Positions 56,194 through 64,000 of a stretch of 64,000 bases of DNA are shown here, one piece after another. Position numbers and translations under genes: made by a program. Under the pieces are notes generated by a model. It saw nothing but the letters and a program-made list of their open reading frames with translations, searched no databases and was not told the DNA's origin. The stretch is from Jeotgalibacillus aurantiacus. GTDB taxonomy: Bacteria > Bacillota > Bacilli > Bacillales > Jeotgalibacillaceae. Each line of letters starts with the position of its first letter. Positions within the stretch are counted from its first letter, which is position 1. Location of the stretch: contig NZ_JACNMS010000001.1 in NCBI RefSeq assembly GCF_020595125.1, positions 310,001 through 374,000 on the forward strand, in the 5' to 3' direction.

Positions 56194-56326
56194 CACTTCC
56201 AAGGGAAGTTTGGACACTTTTGGTCGATACTTGGTCACTTAAAGAGTATGTTTGGTCACTTAAAGAGTATGTTTGGTCACTTTCCAACTAAACTTGGACA
56301 CTTTATGCCTCAGCTTGGTCACTTTC
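56194..56326 (+). repeat. 21-bp periodic word array, TTGGTCACTT family, 7 units
   Basis: CACT within TTGGTCACTT (or GGACACTT) starts at 56194, 56215, 56236, 56257, 56278, 56299 and 56320, each step exactly 21 bp. Two neighbouring units are identical over the whole period. The array directly abuts the direct repeat at 56190. Confidence 0.9.
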
Positions 56327-56398
56327 GTGAAATTCAACGGCAAATCGGAACTGGGAATGAAAAACTGGTGATGCACAAGCAAGTCATTTTGCATTAGA

Positions 56399-56510
56399 CC
56401 ACTTTTCTTGATTATTTGACCACTTTTTATGGTTATTTGACTACTCTTTGAGGTTATTTGACCACTCTTTAAGGTTTTTTGACCACTCTTTGCTCTTATT
56501 TAACTACTCT
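56399..56510 (+). repeat. 21-bp periodic word array, TTGACCACTCTTT family, 6 units
   Basis: CCACT or CTACT starts at 56399, 56420, 56441, 56462, 56483 and 56504, always 21 bp apart. Same word as the array at 41915-42046 although 14 kb away. It ends about 50 bp before pbpG. The rest of 55970-56560 holds only the repeats listed here. Confidence 0.9.
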
Positions 56511-56560
56511 CAAAATAATCACTCAATAAAAGCACTTTAAAATCGCCAGGAGGTGGGCTA

Positions 56561-58621
56561 ATGGGTCGTATATCGAGAAGGAGGCGCAGGAAGCGTTTCA
56601 GGATTTTGCAGTTGGCTGTTCTGACGCTGTTTGTGTTCAGTTTTTTATGGGGTGGCACGATTCTTGCGCTCTATTTTTATGCCAAAACGACCGGTCCGCC
56701 TTCGATTGCGGTTTCACAATCGACGCTGATTCTGGATACGAATGATGAGATCATTGGTGAGCGGACTTCAGGCGAGAAGCGTTACTGGATGCCGCTTGAG
56801 GATATTTCTCCTCATGTTGTCAAGGCGACGCTTGCTGTTGAGGACCGGAAATTTTATGACCATAAAGGGTTTGATTTCACCCGGATTGCCGGCGCAGCGA
56901 TTGCTGATATTAAAGCGATGGCAAAGGTGCAGGGTGCGAGTACGATTACGCAACAGTATGCACGGAATCTTTATTTAACGCATGATAAAACGTGGACCAG
57001 AAAGCTGAATGAGGCCTTGTACACGATTCGTCTGGAGTGGAATTATGAGAAGGAAGATATTCTGGAGGGGTATTTGAATACGATTTATTACGGTCACGGG
57101 ATGTATGGAATTGAGGCCGCGAGCCGCTATTATTTCGGGGTGTCTTCTGAGGATTTGACGCTCGCCCAGGCTGCGATGCTTGCCGGGGTTCCGAAATCTC
57201 CTTACGGCTATTCCCCACTTGAGAATTTCGACGAGGCCAAGGAACGCCAGGAGCTTGTGCTTTCTGTGATGCAGGAAAATGGTGATCTGTCAGTTGACGA
57301 AGCAAAAAAGGCGAAGAAAGAGGAGCTTGTCGTAGCCGTGACCGCTGCTGCTGAAATGCTCGGGACTGCGCCTTATTTTCAGGAGGCCGTCTGGCAGCAG
57401 CTCGAACAAATCGAGGGACTGGAGCCTTACTATTTAAAGTTTGGCGGTCTTAAAATTTATACGACACTGGATTCAACACTGCAAAAAACCGCTGAAGAAA
57501 CGGTAGCTGAAAGAATGCCGGCTGAGACTGAGCTCGAAGTTGCTTTTGCCGCGATTGATCCTTCAAACGGTTATGTAAAAGCGATGGTGGGTGGACGCAA
57601 TTATGAAAACAGTCCATTTAACCGTCTCACTCAGGCAAAAAGACAGCCGGGATCAACCATCAAGCCCATTTTATATACCGGTGCACTTGAACGGGGATTT
57701 ACGCCTGCTACGACGATGAAAAGCGAGCCGACGACCTTTTATTACGATGAAGGCCGGAGTGAATATGCGCCGCTGAATTTTAATCATAAGTTTGCCAATG
57801 ATGCGATAACGCTCGCTCAGGCGATTGCGATCTCGGATAACATTTACGCGGTCAAGGCGCACCAATTTTTAGGCGGAGAAGTTTTGCAAAAAGAAGCTAA
57901 GAGATTTGGACTGTCCACCCCAGTATCTGAGCTGCCTTCTGCGGCACTCGGCACATCCGAAGTTGTGCCGCTTGAAATGATTCATGCCTATTCAGTGTTT
58001 GCCAATGACGGCAAAAGAACGGAGCCTGTTTTAATCCGGAAGATCGAGGATGCGGATGGTAAAGTCATTTACGAGCACAAGCAGAAAGACAAGCAGGCAC
58101 TTGATCAAAAAACCGCGTTTGTCATGACGCATATGCTGACCGGCACGTTTGACCCTGTGCTAAACGATTATTCAACGGTTACCGGGATTACCCTTTTGGA
58201 TCAGAAAACCCGTGAATACGCAGCAAAATCAGGTACAACCAATACTGATCAGTGGATGATCGGCTACTCCCCTACCTTAACTGCTGGCATATGGACCGGA
58301 TATGATGATGCGCGTGAGCTGACATTGTCTGAGGATAAGGCTGCAGCAAAGTCGATCTGGATTGACTTTATGGAAAAAGCGCATGCGAAGCAGCCGGAGA
58401 AATTTTTTGTTCCTCCTGCGGGTGTCCGTGCCGTTCAGATGGATCCTCACACAGGTCTTTTAAATGCTGCATCATGCGGCAACGAACCGCGCACGGCTTA
58501 TTTCCTCGAATCAACTGAGCCCGTGGAGGATTGTGAAGGAAATACAGTCGCGCCACCCGGGGAACCGGTGATTGAGCAGGAGGAAAATGAAAACTGGCTC
58601 GGCCGATTGTTTGGTGAGTAA
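56561..58621 (+). CDS. pbpG: class A penicillin-binding protein (PbpG/PBP2d-like)
   Basis: A 686-residue bifunctional peptidoglycan synthase. A basic N terminus and one membrane anchor (LAVLTLFVFSFLWGGTILAL) precede the GT51 glycosyltransferase with AVEDRKFYDHKG, STITQQYARNLYL and YLNTIYYGHGMYG. The transpeptidase has the serine motif PGSTIKP, ISDNIYAVK (SxN) and AKSGTT (KTG type). Next to speE, as ywhE in B. subtilis, where PbpG contributes to spore wall synthesis. Start after AGGAGGTGGGCTA. Confidence 0.95.
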   Translation: MGRISRRRRRKRFRILQLAVLTLFVFSFLWGGTILALYFYAKTTGPPSIAVSQSTLILDTNDEIIGERTSGEKRYWMPLEDISPHVVKATLAVEDRKFYDHKGFDFTRIAGAAIADIKAMAKVQGASTITQQYARNLYLTHDKTWTRKLNEALYTIRLEWNYEKEDILEGYLNTIYYGHGMYGIEAASRYYFGVSSEDLTLAQAAMLAGVPKSPYGYSPLENFDEAKERQELVLSVMQENGDLSVDEAKKAKKEELVVAVTAAAEMLGTAPYFQEAVWQQLEQIEGLEPYYLKFGGLKIYTTLDSTLQKTAEETVAERMPAETELEVAFAAIDPSNGYVKAMVGGRNYENSPFNRLTQAKRQPGSTIKPILYTGALERGFTPATTMKSEPTTFYYDEGRSEYAPLNFNHKFANDAITLAQAIAISDNIYAVKAHQFLGGEVLQKEAKRFGLSTPVSELPSAALGTSEVVPLEMIHAYSVFANDGKRTEPVLIRKIEDADGKVIYEHKQKDKQALDQKTAFVMTHMLTGTFDPVLNDYSTVTGITLLDQKTREYAAKSGTTNTDQWMIGYSPTLTAGIWTGYDDARELTLSEDKAAAKSIWIDFMEKAHAKQPEKFFVPPAGVRAVQMDPHTGLLNAASCGNEPRTAYFLESTEPVEDCEGNTVAPPGEPVIEQEENENWLGRLFGE

Positions 58622-58628
58622 TAAAAAA

Positions 58629-58675
58629 GGACACAAAAAATCCCGAGGTGTGCGGCCTCGGGTTTTTTCGTGTCC
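58629..58675 (+). terminator. pbpG terminator
   Basis: GGACACAAAAAA.CCCGAGG and CCTCGGG.TTTTTTCGTGTCC form a long two-part stem 8 bp past the stop codon. Confidence 0.92.
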
Positions 58676-58780
58676 TAGCTACATAGTTATGCAACTGTAA
58701 GTAAAGTTTACTCCCTTTCACGATGTCAGGCAATACGCGATGGCAGTTTTACGGAATCCGTCACAATTTGTTCAATAATG

Positions 58781-59296
58781 TCAGGTTTCGATTGACAAGA
58801 GCGCCTGATGAAGTTCAGGTTCTGATGCATGCCAGAACGCTTCATTGTGATTCTTTAAAAAGTCAGCCAGCACCTTTTTAGACGGTTCATCCATGTGATC
58901 CACGATGATCTTACGTTTCATCGACTTATCCATCCGGTTCACATGGTCAGCCAGAATTTTATAACCTCTGCGCTTCTCACGATTGACCACCATTTCACAC
59001 GCTGTAACGCCCGCGTAGTATGGTCCTTCCGGCTTCCGGTCGATCGTCACCCAGACAAGCCAGTAATCCTTGCCGCCTTCTGAATCCTCACGATTCACGG
59101 TAAATTTGATGCCTTTTTCCACCTTTGATCGCGCGTGCATCGCACCAATATCAACCTCTGCCTCCCGCTCGGCTACATCAATAATGACCGGTGAGACATT
59201 ATCAAGGCTGAGCGCGCCGACACCAAAGCCTCCGTGGCCGTCTGTCGGATCATTTTTAATGATGTTAAATCCAATATTCTTCTTTTTCTCTGACAT
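58781..59296 (-). CDS. ywhD: YwhD family protein
   Basis: A 171-residue soluble protein of the YwhD family (B. subtilis homologue of similar length), function unknown. It starts MSEKKKNIGFNIIKNDPTDG and contains GAMHARSKVEKGIKF and YYAGVTACEMVVN. A long open frame upstream was rejected because ATG 59294-59296 follows AAAAGGAGTGG and matches the family start. It lies between pbpG and ywhB; ywhC, present in B. subtilis, is missing. A palindromic operator-like site precedes it. Confidence 0.88.
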   Translation of the reverse strand: MSEKKKNIGFNIIKNDPTDGHGGFGVGALSLDNVSPVIIDVAEREAEVDIGAMHARSKVEKGIKFTVNREDSEGGKDYWLVWVTIDRKPEGPYYAGVTACEMVVNREKRRGYKILADHVNRMDKSMKRKIIVDHMDEPSKKVLADFLKNHNEAFWHASEPELHQALLSIET

Positions 59297-59319
59297 CCCG
59301 TCCACTCCTTTTATAAAAC

Positions 59320-59337
59320 TAACTGATTGTTCAGTTA
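59320..59337. promoter_or_regulatory. TetR-like palindrome upstream of ywhD
   Basis: TAACTGATTGTTCAGTTA, arms TAACTGA/TCAGTTA with a four-base centre. It lies 24 bp upstream of the ywhD start. The half site ACTGA/TCAGT resembles that of the thiolase-operon palindrome but with tighter spacing. Confidence 0.5.
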
Positions 59338-59455
59338 AATGATTTGTTTTTCGTGCTGATGCGTTTACAATAATAAAAGATCGTATCCGATTCGATTGTA
59401 TCATATTTTCAAATGCCGATACGATGCTGACACTTTTAAAGGAGATGACCAATAT

Positions 59456-59644
59456 ATGCCGTATGTAACTGTTAAAATGCTTGAAGGCCGTAACGAAGAG
59501 CAGAAAAAAGCGCTTGTGGAAAAAGTCACTGACGCTGTGGTTGAAACAACCGGCGCGTCGAAGGATAAGGTTGTTGTGTTTATTGAAGAGATGAGCAAAA
59601 ATCATTATGGTGTTGCGGGTAAACGTTTGAGTGACAGCGAATAA
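59456..59644 (+). CDS. ywhB: 4-oxalocrotonate tautomerase family protein (YwhB)
   Basis: A 62-residue tautomerase-superfamily subunit that should form a hexamer. After removal of the initiator methionine the catalytic proline would be N terminal (MPYVTVKMLEGRNEEQK); VFIEEMSKNHYGVAGK is the usual C-terminal part with an arginine/lysine-rich active site. ATG 59456 follows AAAGGAGATG; the upstream in-frame start was rejected since Pro must be residue 2. Physiological substrate unknown. Confidence 0.93.
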   Translation: MPYVTVKMLEGRNEEQKKALVEKVTDAVVETTGASKDKVVVFIEEMSKNHYGVAGKRLSDSE

Positions 59645-59652
59645 TTGGATGG

Positions 59653-59691
59653 AAAAAGCCTTTATGCGGTGAAAGCATAAAGGCTTTTTTC
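59653..59691 (+). terminator. ywhB terminator
   Basis: AAGCCTTTATGC (59657-59668) and GCATAAAGGCTT (59675-59686) with a GGTGAA loop, followed by TTTTTT. Confidence 0.94.
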
Positions 59692-59711
59692 AGGTTAATG
59701 GATTTCTAAAT

Positions 59712-59750
59712 CGCGCCAGGCGGACGCTTTCCGCGGCCGGAGTCGTCAGA
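59712..59750 (+). repeat. truncated palindromic element, copy R8
   Basis: CGCTTTCCGCGGC joined directly to CGGAGTCGTC: the left and right core words of the dispersed element with the middle deleted. Confidence 0.6.
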
Positions 59751-59778
59751 ATGATTCGGGCTAATGAAATGTGAATTT

Positions 59779-59961
59779 GCCGATAGCAAGGTACTTTGTG
59801 TCGACACCTCCATCTTTTCTGTTGATAGAGAGATCATTCATGTCGTTAAACAACTGAATAACATTCGTTTTGTTGTTAGCCGACGAAATTCTGTTAATGG
59901 GCATCGAAAATACGTCGATAGCAGCTCGCTTTCTGTTGATCGCGGCGAACTTTCTGTTGAT
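59779..59961 (-). repeat. 21-bp periodic word array, TCTGTTGAT family, 4+5 units
   Basis: GTTGAT/GTCGAT-type words start at 59779, 59800, 59821, 59842, then after 30 bp 59872, 59893, 59914, 59935 and 59956. All other steps are exactly 21 bp. The 4-30-5 layout equals that of the GATACAAT and inverted AATTCCTTC arrays, though the word is unrelated. Lies between the convergent ywhB and fruA genes. Confidence 0.85.
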
Positions 59962-59992
59962 CACTACCATCATTCCGTCCAGGAGCTCACCA

Positions 59993-61855
59993 TCAAGCCT
60001 GAACCGGCTTTTTCAACAATCCAACGGTGACAGCTGTTACGACTGTTCCGATCAGGATTGCCAGTGCATACAGACCAATGTTTGTGAAGGCACCCTCGAG
60101 AGTTCCAAAGACAAAAATTCCGCCGTGTGGTGCGCGCAGTGCTAAATCGAACCACAGTGTCAATCCGCCTGCTACTGCAGAGCCAAGGACGGCTGATGGA
60201 ATGACACGAAGCGGATCTGATGCCGCGAACGGTAATGCACCTTCTGTGATAAAGAAAGCACCAAGGAAATAGGCTGAGACGCCTGTTTTTCTCTCCTGCT
60301 CATTAAACTTTTTACGGAATAGCGTTGTCGCCAGCGCCATGCCGAGTGGAGGCACCATCCCTCCGGCCATAACCGCCGCCTGCGGTCCAAATTGGCTGTC
60401 CGCCGCTACAGCAAGTGCAAAGGCATACGCTGCTTTATTAATCGGACCACCCATATCAACTGCCATCATACCGCCTAACAACAGCCCTAAAAGAGCAAGG
60501 TTTCCGGTTCCAAGACCACCAAGCCAGTTCATTACTCCCTGATTGATCCCGCTTAAAGGCTGTACCGCCCAATACATGATCAGGCCCGTTATCAAAATAC
60601 CGAAAAACGGATAAATTAACACAGGTTTCAAACCATTAAAGACTTGTGGCAAACCTGCAAAGACCTTTTTCAGCCCAACTACAAGATATCCAGCCAGGAA
60701 TCCGGCAATGATTCCACCAAGAAAACCCGCTTCACTTGTAGAAGCCATCAATCCCCCGACCATTCCCGGCGCAAAACCTGGGCGATCTGCAATACTCATG
60801 GCGATAAATCCTGCAAGGACTGGAATAATGAGCGCAAAGGCATTACCACCACCGATAAAGTTTAAAATATCTCCAATCGCCGAACGCTCACCCGTGATCT
60901 GATCTTCAAACAGGAAGGACAGCGCGATTAAAATTCCTCCACCTACGATAAACGGAAGCATGTTGGAAACCCCGTTCATCAGGTGCTTGTAAACACCTGT
61001 CCGGCCCTTTGCCTGGCCCTCTTCTTTCTTTTCCGTACTGCCGCTTCCCTGATAAACAGGTGCATCCTGATTGACAGCGCGCGTGATCAGCTGCTCTGTT
61101 TTGCGGATTCCGTCTGTGACCGGTACTTCAATAACGCGCTTCCCTTTAAATCGCTCCATTTCAACCTTTGTATCAGCTGCTACAATGATCGCGACAGCGT
61201 TTTCAATTTCTTCTGCCGTCAGCACATTTTTCGCACCGTCAGAGCCGTTTGTTTCGACTTTAATAGAAACATTCATCTCTTTGGCTTTATTTTTCAGGGC
61301 ATCTGCTGCCATATACGTATGGGCGATCCCCGTAGGACATCCTGTTACAGCAAGGATTTGACCCTGCGATGGAGAAGACACCTGCTCCTCTTCAGCCTCT
61401 TCCTCTTCAAAGCGTGAAATTAAACTGATCACGTCATCTGGTGTTTTAGCATCTAACAGCCCCTGCTTCACTTCTTCTTTTAAAAGCAGAACCGACAAGC
61501 GGCTGAGCGCCTGAAGATGAGTGTCGTTAGCCCCTTCTGTAGCTGCAATCATGAAGACGAGGTGTGCAGGCTGTCCGTCAAGTGATTCATAATCAAGCCC
61601 TGACACTGAGCGGCCAAAGGCAATCGCCGGCTCCTTTACTGCTTTTGTTTTCGCGTGAGGAATCGCTACTCCTTCACCAATACCGGTTGTTGTCTGATCC
61701 TCCCTCGCCTGAATCGCTTCACGATAAGCCTTCGCATCATTCAGTTTTCCAGCGCGGTCTAGCAGACTGACCATTTCATCGATGGTTCCCTGCTTCTCAG
61801 TTGACGCGAGTGACAGCTGAATCGTTTGTTTCGTTAATAGATCGGTTATTTTCAT
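59993..61855 (-). CDS. fruA: PTS fructose transporter, fused EIIABC
   Basis: A 620-residue phosphotransferase permease that imports fructose as fructose-1-phosphate. Domain order A-B-C: EIIA (1-145) with the phosphohistidine in VAIPHAKTKAVKEP, EIIB (about 165-265) with the cysteine in VTGCPTGIAHTYMAADAL, then a membrane EIIC (about 290-620) with eight or more helices. ATG overlaps the fruK stop by four bases. Third gene of the fru operon. Confidence 0.95.
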   Translation of the reverse strand: MKITDLLTKQTIQLSLASTEKQGTIDEMVSLLDRAGKLNDAKAYREAIQAREDQTTTGIGEGVAIPHAKTKAVKEPAIAFGRSVSGLDYESLDGQPAHLVFMIAATEGANDTHLQALSRLSVLLLKEEVKQGLLDAKTPDDVISLISRFEEEEAEEEQVSSPSQGQILAVTGCPTGIAHTYMAADALKNKAKEMNVSIKVETNGSDGAKNVLTAEEIENAVAIIVAADTKVEMERFKGKRVIEVPVTDGIRKTEQLITRAVNQDAPVYQGSGSTEKKEEGQAKGRTGVYKHLMNGVSNMLPFIVGGGILIALSFLFEDQITGERSAIGDILNFIGGGNAFALIIPVLAGFIAMSIADRPGFAPGMVGGLMASTSEAGFLGGIIAGFLAGYLVVGLKKVFAGLPQVFNGLKPVLIYPFFGILITGLIMYWAVQPLSGINQGVMNWLGGLGTGNLALLGLLLGGMMAVDMGGPINKAAYAFALAVAADSQFGPQAAVMAGGMVPPLGMALATTLFRKKFNEQERKTGVSAYFLGAFFITEGALPFAASDPLRVIPSAVLGSAVAGGLTLWFDLALRAPHGGIFVFGTLEGAFTNIGLYALAILIGTVVTAVTVGLLKKPVQA

Positions 61856-62772
61856 GATTCTGACCCCCTTATGTTTACCAGTGGCTGATAGTGTTCGATA
61901 TCATTTATTGTGGCAAGTCCTTCTGAAAATGCAGTAGCCGCTCCGCACGCCATGCTGAGTGCGAATGCTTCTTTGATGGTTAACCCTCTTTTCAAACCGG
62001 CTAAAAACCCTGCGACGGATGAGTCACCTGCTCCGACACTGTTTACGAGTTTGCCGGCAGGCGGTTCAGCTAAATAAACATCATCTTTATGAATCAATAC
62101 GGCCCCTTTTTCAGCCATCGAAATCATCAAATACTCAATATCATGATGGCTGTAAAATTGACGGCCGTGCTCGACTGCTTCCTCAATGGTATTGATATCC
62201 TCACCAACGTAGCCGGAGAGTTCCTTATGGTTGGGTTTGATGAAATGCAGCGATGTCTTAAGCGCTGGCTCCAGCAGAGCTTTCTCCGCATCAATGACAA
62301 CCTTCATCCCAAGACCGTGTGCCTTTTCGGCAAGCAGACCGTAAAGATTTTTCGGGACACTTCCCGGAATGCTGCCGGCGAGCACGAGAATATCTCCTTC
62401 TCCGTAGCGGCCAATGAGTTCAAATAGAGCCTCAATATTGCTTTCGCTAATGGCCGGACCTGAAGCATTAATTTCCGTTTCCTCATCTGTTTTCAGCTTA
62501 ATGTTGATGCGGGAAGGCTCTTCTACCTGAATAAAGTCCGCCGTAATCTTTTTTTCACTAAGCGACTGCTCAATAAATTGTCCGCTGAAACCGCCAGTGA
62601 ATCCGGTTGCTGTACTGTGCACCCCGAGCTCCTTCAATACCTGGGATACGTTAATGCCTTTTCCCCCTGCAAAAAAAGCAGTATCTTCCGTTCGGTTTAA
62701 TCCCCCCTGGCGAAGGCTGTCCAACCTCACGACGTAATCTACTGAAGGATTTAATGTGACGGTTAAAATCAT
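61852..62772 (-). CDS. fruK: 1-phosphofructokinase
   Basis: A 306-residue PfkB-family kinase that converts fructose-1-phosphate to fructose-1,6-bisphosphate. FFAGGKGINVSQVLKELG and the C-terminal NSVGAGDSSVAGFLAG anion-hole motif are complete. It overlaps fruR and fruA by four bases each, so the operon is tightly coupled. Its product feeds FbaA encoded near the other end of the window. Confidence 0.95.
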   Translation of the reverse strand: MILTVTLNPSVDYVVRLDSLRQGGLNRTEDTAFFAGGKGINVSQVLKELGVHSTATGFTGGFSGQFIEQSLSEKKITADFIQVEEPSRINIKLKTDEETEINASGPAISESNIEALFELIGRYGEGDILVLAGSIPGSVPKNLYGLLAEKAHGLGMKVVIDAEKALLEPALKTSLHFIKPNHKELSGYVGEDINTIEEAVEHGRQFYSHHDIEYLMISMAEKGAVLIHKDDVYLAEPPAGKLVNSVGAGDSSVAGFLAGLKRGLTIKEAFALSMACGAATAFSEGLATINDIEHYQPLVNIRGSES

Positions 62773-63518
62773 GATCTCACCTCTTTTACAGTCGTTTGCT
62801 TATGGTACAGCGAGGCATTTTCCTCAATCTCTTCTGTGATCAGTGTCGAATCCTGCAGCTCTCCGAATCTGGCAAAAGCAATCTCTCCGATTTTTTCAGC
62901 ATCGGCCAGCACGTACACTTCCCTTGAAAGGCTCATTGCTTCTGCTTTCACCTGCGCTTCTTCCGGATCCGGTGTCGTATAGCCTGACTCATAATGAACA
63001 CCGTTCGTCCCCATAAATGCTTTGTCGAACCGGTAAGCTCTTAACGAATCAATCGCTCCTCTTCCGATCAGCGCGTTCGTTTTCGGTTTAATCACACCAC
63101 CCGTCAAATAAGTTCGAATCCCTTTTTGCATGAGCGCTTCAACATGCATCAGCCCATTTGTCACAACAATGAGATCGTCTTCAGGTAAAAACTCAACCAG
63201 CTGCCTTGTCGTTGTTCCTGCGTCAAGAAAAATACAGTCACCTTTTTCAATAAAAGATGCCGCTAAACGCGCAATTTCTTTTTTCTGATGAAGGTTTTTG
63301 GCTGATTTTTCATCCATGCTCGGTTCGTCCGTCATACGTTCCATCAGCCTTGCACCACCGTGGATCCGCTTAATAAACTTCTTTTTCTCGAGCTCTGTCA
63401 GATCACGCCTGATCGTTGATTCAGAGGCTCCAGTCGCCTCGATCAGATCCTGGATCTTTACCGTTTCCCGTGACTTCACTTTATCTAAAATGATGGAATA
63501 CCGTTCTTCAGTCAGCAT
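62769..63518 (-). CDS. fruR: DeoR-family regulator of fructose operon (FruR)
   Basis: A 249-residue repressor. The N-terminal DeoR helix-turn-helix starts MLTEERYSIILDKVKSRETV with ASESTIRRDLTELE; the effector domain has IFLDAGTTTRQLVEFL and VVTNGLMHVEALM, typical for sugar-phosphate binding. Fructose-1-phosphate is the expected inducer. Two ATGs (63524, 63518) are possible; the second has the better spacing from AAAGGAGG. First gene of fruRKA, behind phased operator repeats. Confidence 0.94.
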   Translation of the reverse strand: MLTEERYSIILDKVKSRETVKIQDLIEATGASESTIRRDLTELEKKKFIKRIHGGARLMERMTDEPSMDEKSAKNLHQKKEIARLAASFIEKGDCIFLDAGTTTRQLVEFLPEDDLIVVTNGLMHVEALMQKGIRTYLTGGVIKPKTNALIGRGAIDSLRAYRFDKAFMGTNGVHYESGYTTPDPEEAQVKAEAMSLSREVYVLADAEKIGEIAFARFGELQDSTLITEEIEENASLYHKQTTVKEVRS

Positions 63519-63551
63519 ATCCATCCTCCTTTTCCTGTTATCTTTGAATTC

Positions 63552-63616
63552 ATTATAAAGAGAACGCTTACAAAAATCAATCAAAAATAATCAAAAACAT
63601 CCAAAAACGGTCAAAC
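63552..63616 (-). promoter_or_regulatory. fru operon promoter with cre site and phased FruR-type repeats
   Basis: Minus strand TTGATT (63575-63580), 17 bases, TATAAT (63552-63557). The spacer holds TGTAAGCGTTCTCT (63559-63572), a cre site with one mismatch. Upstream, GTTTTTGGAT, GTTTTTGATT and ATTTTTGATT repeat every 10-11 bp up to 63616, the arrangement expected for a DeoR-type repressor. Confidence 0.75.
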
Positions 63617-63681
63617 TATTATTTTCTCTTTAAAAAAATTGCCCTATGTAAATTTTCAAAAAAGAAATATGCAATTACCTA

Positions 63682-63709
63682 TTGACCTGAGAATGATTAT
63701 CATTATAAT
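63682..63709 (+). promoter_or_regulatory. Fur-controlled promoter of iron transporter operon
   Basis: TTGACC (63682-63687), 16 bases, TATAAT (63704-63709). GAGAATGATTATCATTATA at 63689-63707 matches the Fur box GATAATGATTATCATTATC at 17 of 19 positions and covers the whole promoter. Confidence 0.9.
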
Positions 63710-63764
63710 TTGAATAGTGCTGATAATTATTTTCAATTAAATTTCGACATAAGGAGTGCACAAC

Positions 63765-64000
63765 ATGAAAAAAGTTTTTTACTTATTCGGTTTAACGTTG
63801 ATCCTTGCGATCCTGACTGCATGTGGCAATTCAGGTGAAGAAGAATCGACTTCAAATGAAAGCGGTTCTTCAAACGAATCTGAAGAATCAGCTGGCGAAG
63901 TAAATCTTTACACTGGTCGTCATTATGATACTGATCAGGCGCTATATGATCAATTTACAGAAGAAACTGGCATTAAAGTAAACGTTATTCAAGGGAAAGA
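63765..64000 (+). CDS. iron(III) ABC transporter substrate-binding lipoprotein, N-terminal part
   Basis: The first 78 codons; the gene continues past the window. Signal peptide [20 protein letters not shown] ends in a lipobox (LTAC), followed by a serine/glutamate-rich linker and [20 protein letters not shown], the start of FutA/AfuA-type ferric-ion binding proteins. The Fur box upstream supports iron. ATG follows AAGGAGTGCACAAC. Confidence 0.88.
   Translation, partial: MKKVFYLFGLTLILAILTACGNSGEEESTSNESGSSNESEESAGEVNLYTGRHYDTDQALYDQFTEETGIKVNVIQGK

Noticed and set aside
56039-56287. Minus-strand open frame encoding heptad-like repeats across the TTGGTCACTT array
   Set aside because: The frame arises because 21 is a multiple of 3. 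There is no ribosome binding site, other arrays contain stop codons and 22-bp steps, so coding is not the common property.

Overview
The window looks like a stretch of chromosome from a spore-forming member of the Bacillales (G+C in the mid-40s by eye). Gene order follows Bacillus subtilis from glpX-murA2-tal-fbaA-spo0F-(DUF2529)-pyrG-rpoE through acdA, fadF, clsB, argS-ywiB and speB-speE to pbpG-ywhD-ywhB. The spo0F sigma-H promoter with a nearby 0A box and the pyrG attenuator also have the B. subtilis form. A Bacillaceae or Planococcaceae genus such as Jeotgalibacillus is plausible, but that is only an inference. Relative to this backbone, about 35 kb of extra transcription units are inserted.

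Layout. 1-4.6 kb: end of the glpX cluster, central carbon and wall genes, spo0F, DUF2529 gene. 5.0-6.5 kb: a two-gene module (membrane protein plus NERD/zinc-ribbon protein) bracketed by inverted repeat arrays. 6.8-9.9 kb: pyrG with its leader, rpoE, and a short uncatalogued membrane protein. 9.9-19 kb: acyl-CoA degradation operon (thiolase, 3-hydroxyacyl-CoA dehydrogenase, two acyl-CoA dehydrogenases, TetR regulator, fused isobutyryl-CoA mutase IcmF). 19.3-24.4 kb: DabB-DabA inorganic carbon uptake genes plus a carbonic-anhydrase-like protein, behind a long leader with two tandem terminator-type hairpins. 24.7-30.4 kb: Nudix protein, lipoprotein, fadF with a FadR box in its promoter, clsB, peptidase E and a small zinc-finger protein. 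30.8-41.8 kb: a cobalamin riboswitch followed by a 12-gene B12 uptake and salvage operon whose genes mostly overlap or abut. 42-55.8 kb: MhqR-type ring-cleaving dioxygenase, yrrT-luxS-mccA-mccB, peroxiredoxin-like protein, ATPase/toroid pair, chemoreceptor, argS-ywiB, speE-speB. 56.5-64 kb: pbpG, ywhD, ywhB, fruR-fruK-fruA, and the start of a Fur-controlled iron ABC transporter.

Functional logic. IcmF and B12 salvage fit together: the salvage operon can make adenosylcobalamin, which IcmF needs. FadF, the acyl-CoA dehydrogenases and the thiolase operon form a fatty- and branched-acid degradation programme carrying FadR, TetR-like and CcpA sites. YrrT, LuxS, MccA and MccB form the S-ribosylhomocysteine to homocysteine to cysteine route.

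Most unusual. Ten intergenic arrays repeat a short word at an almost exact 21-bp spacing. Each array has its own word, but three unrelated word families share the same layout: five words, a 30-bp step, then four words. All ten lie between transcription units. A second class of dispersed palindromic elements has outer arms that change in a compensatory way from copy to copy, and some copies have another structured element nested inside.
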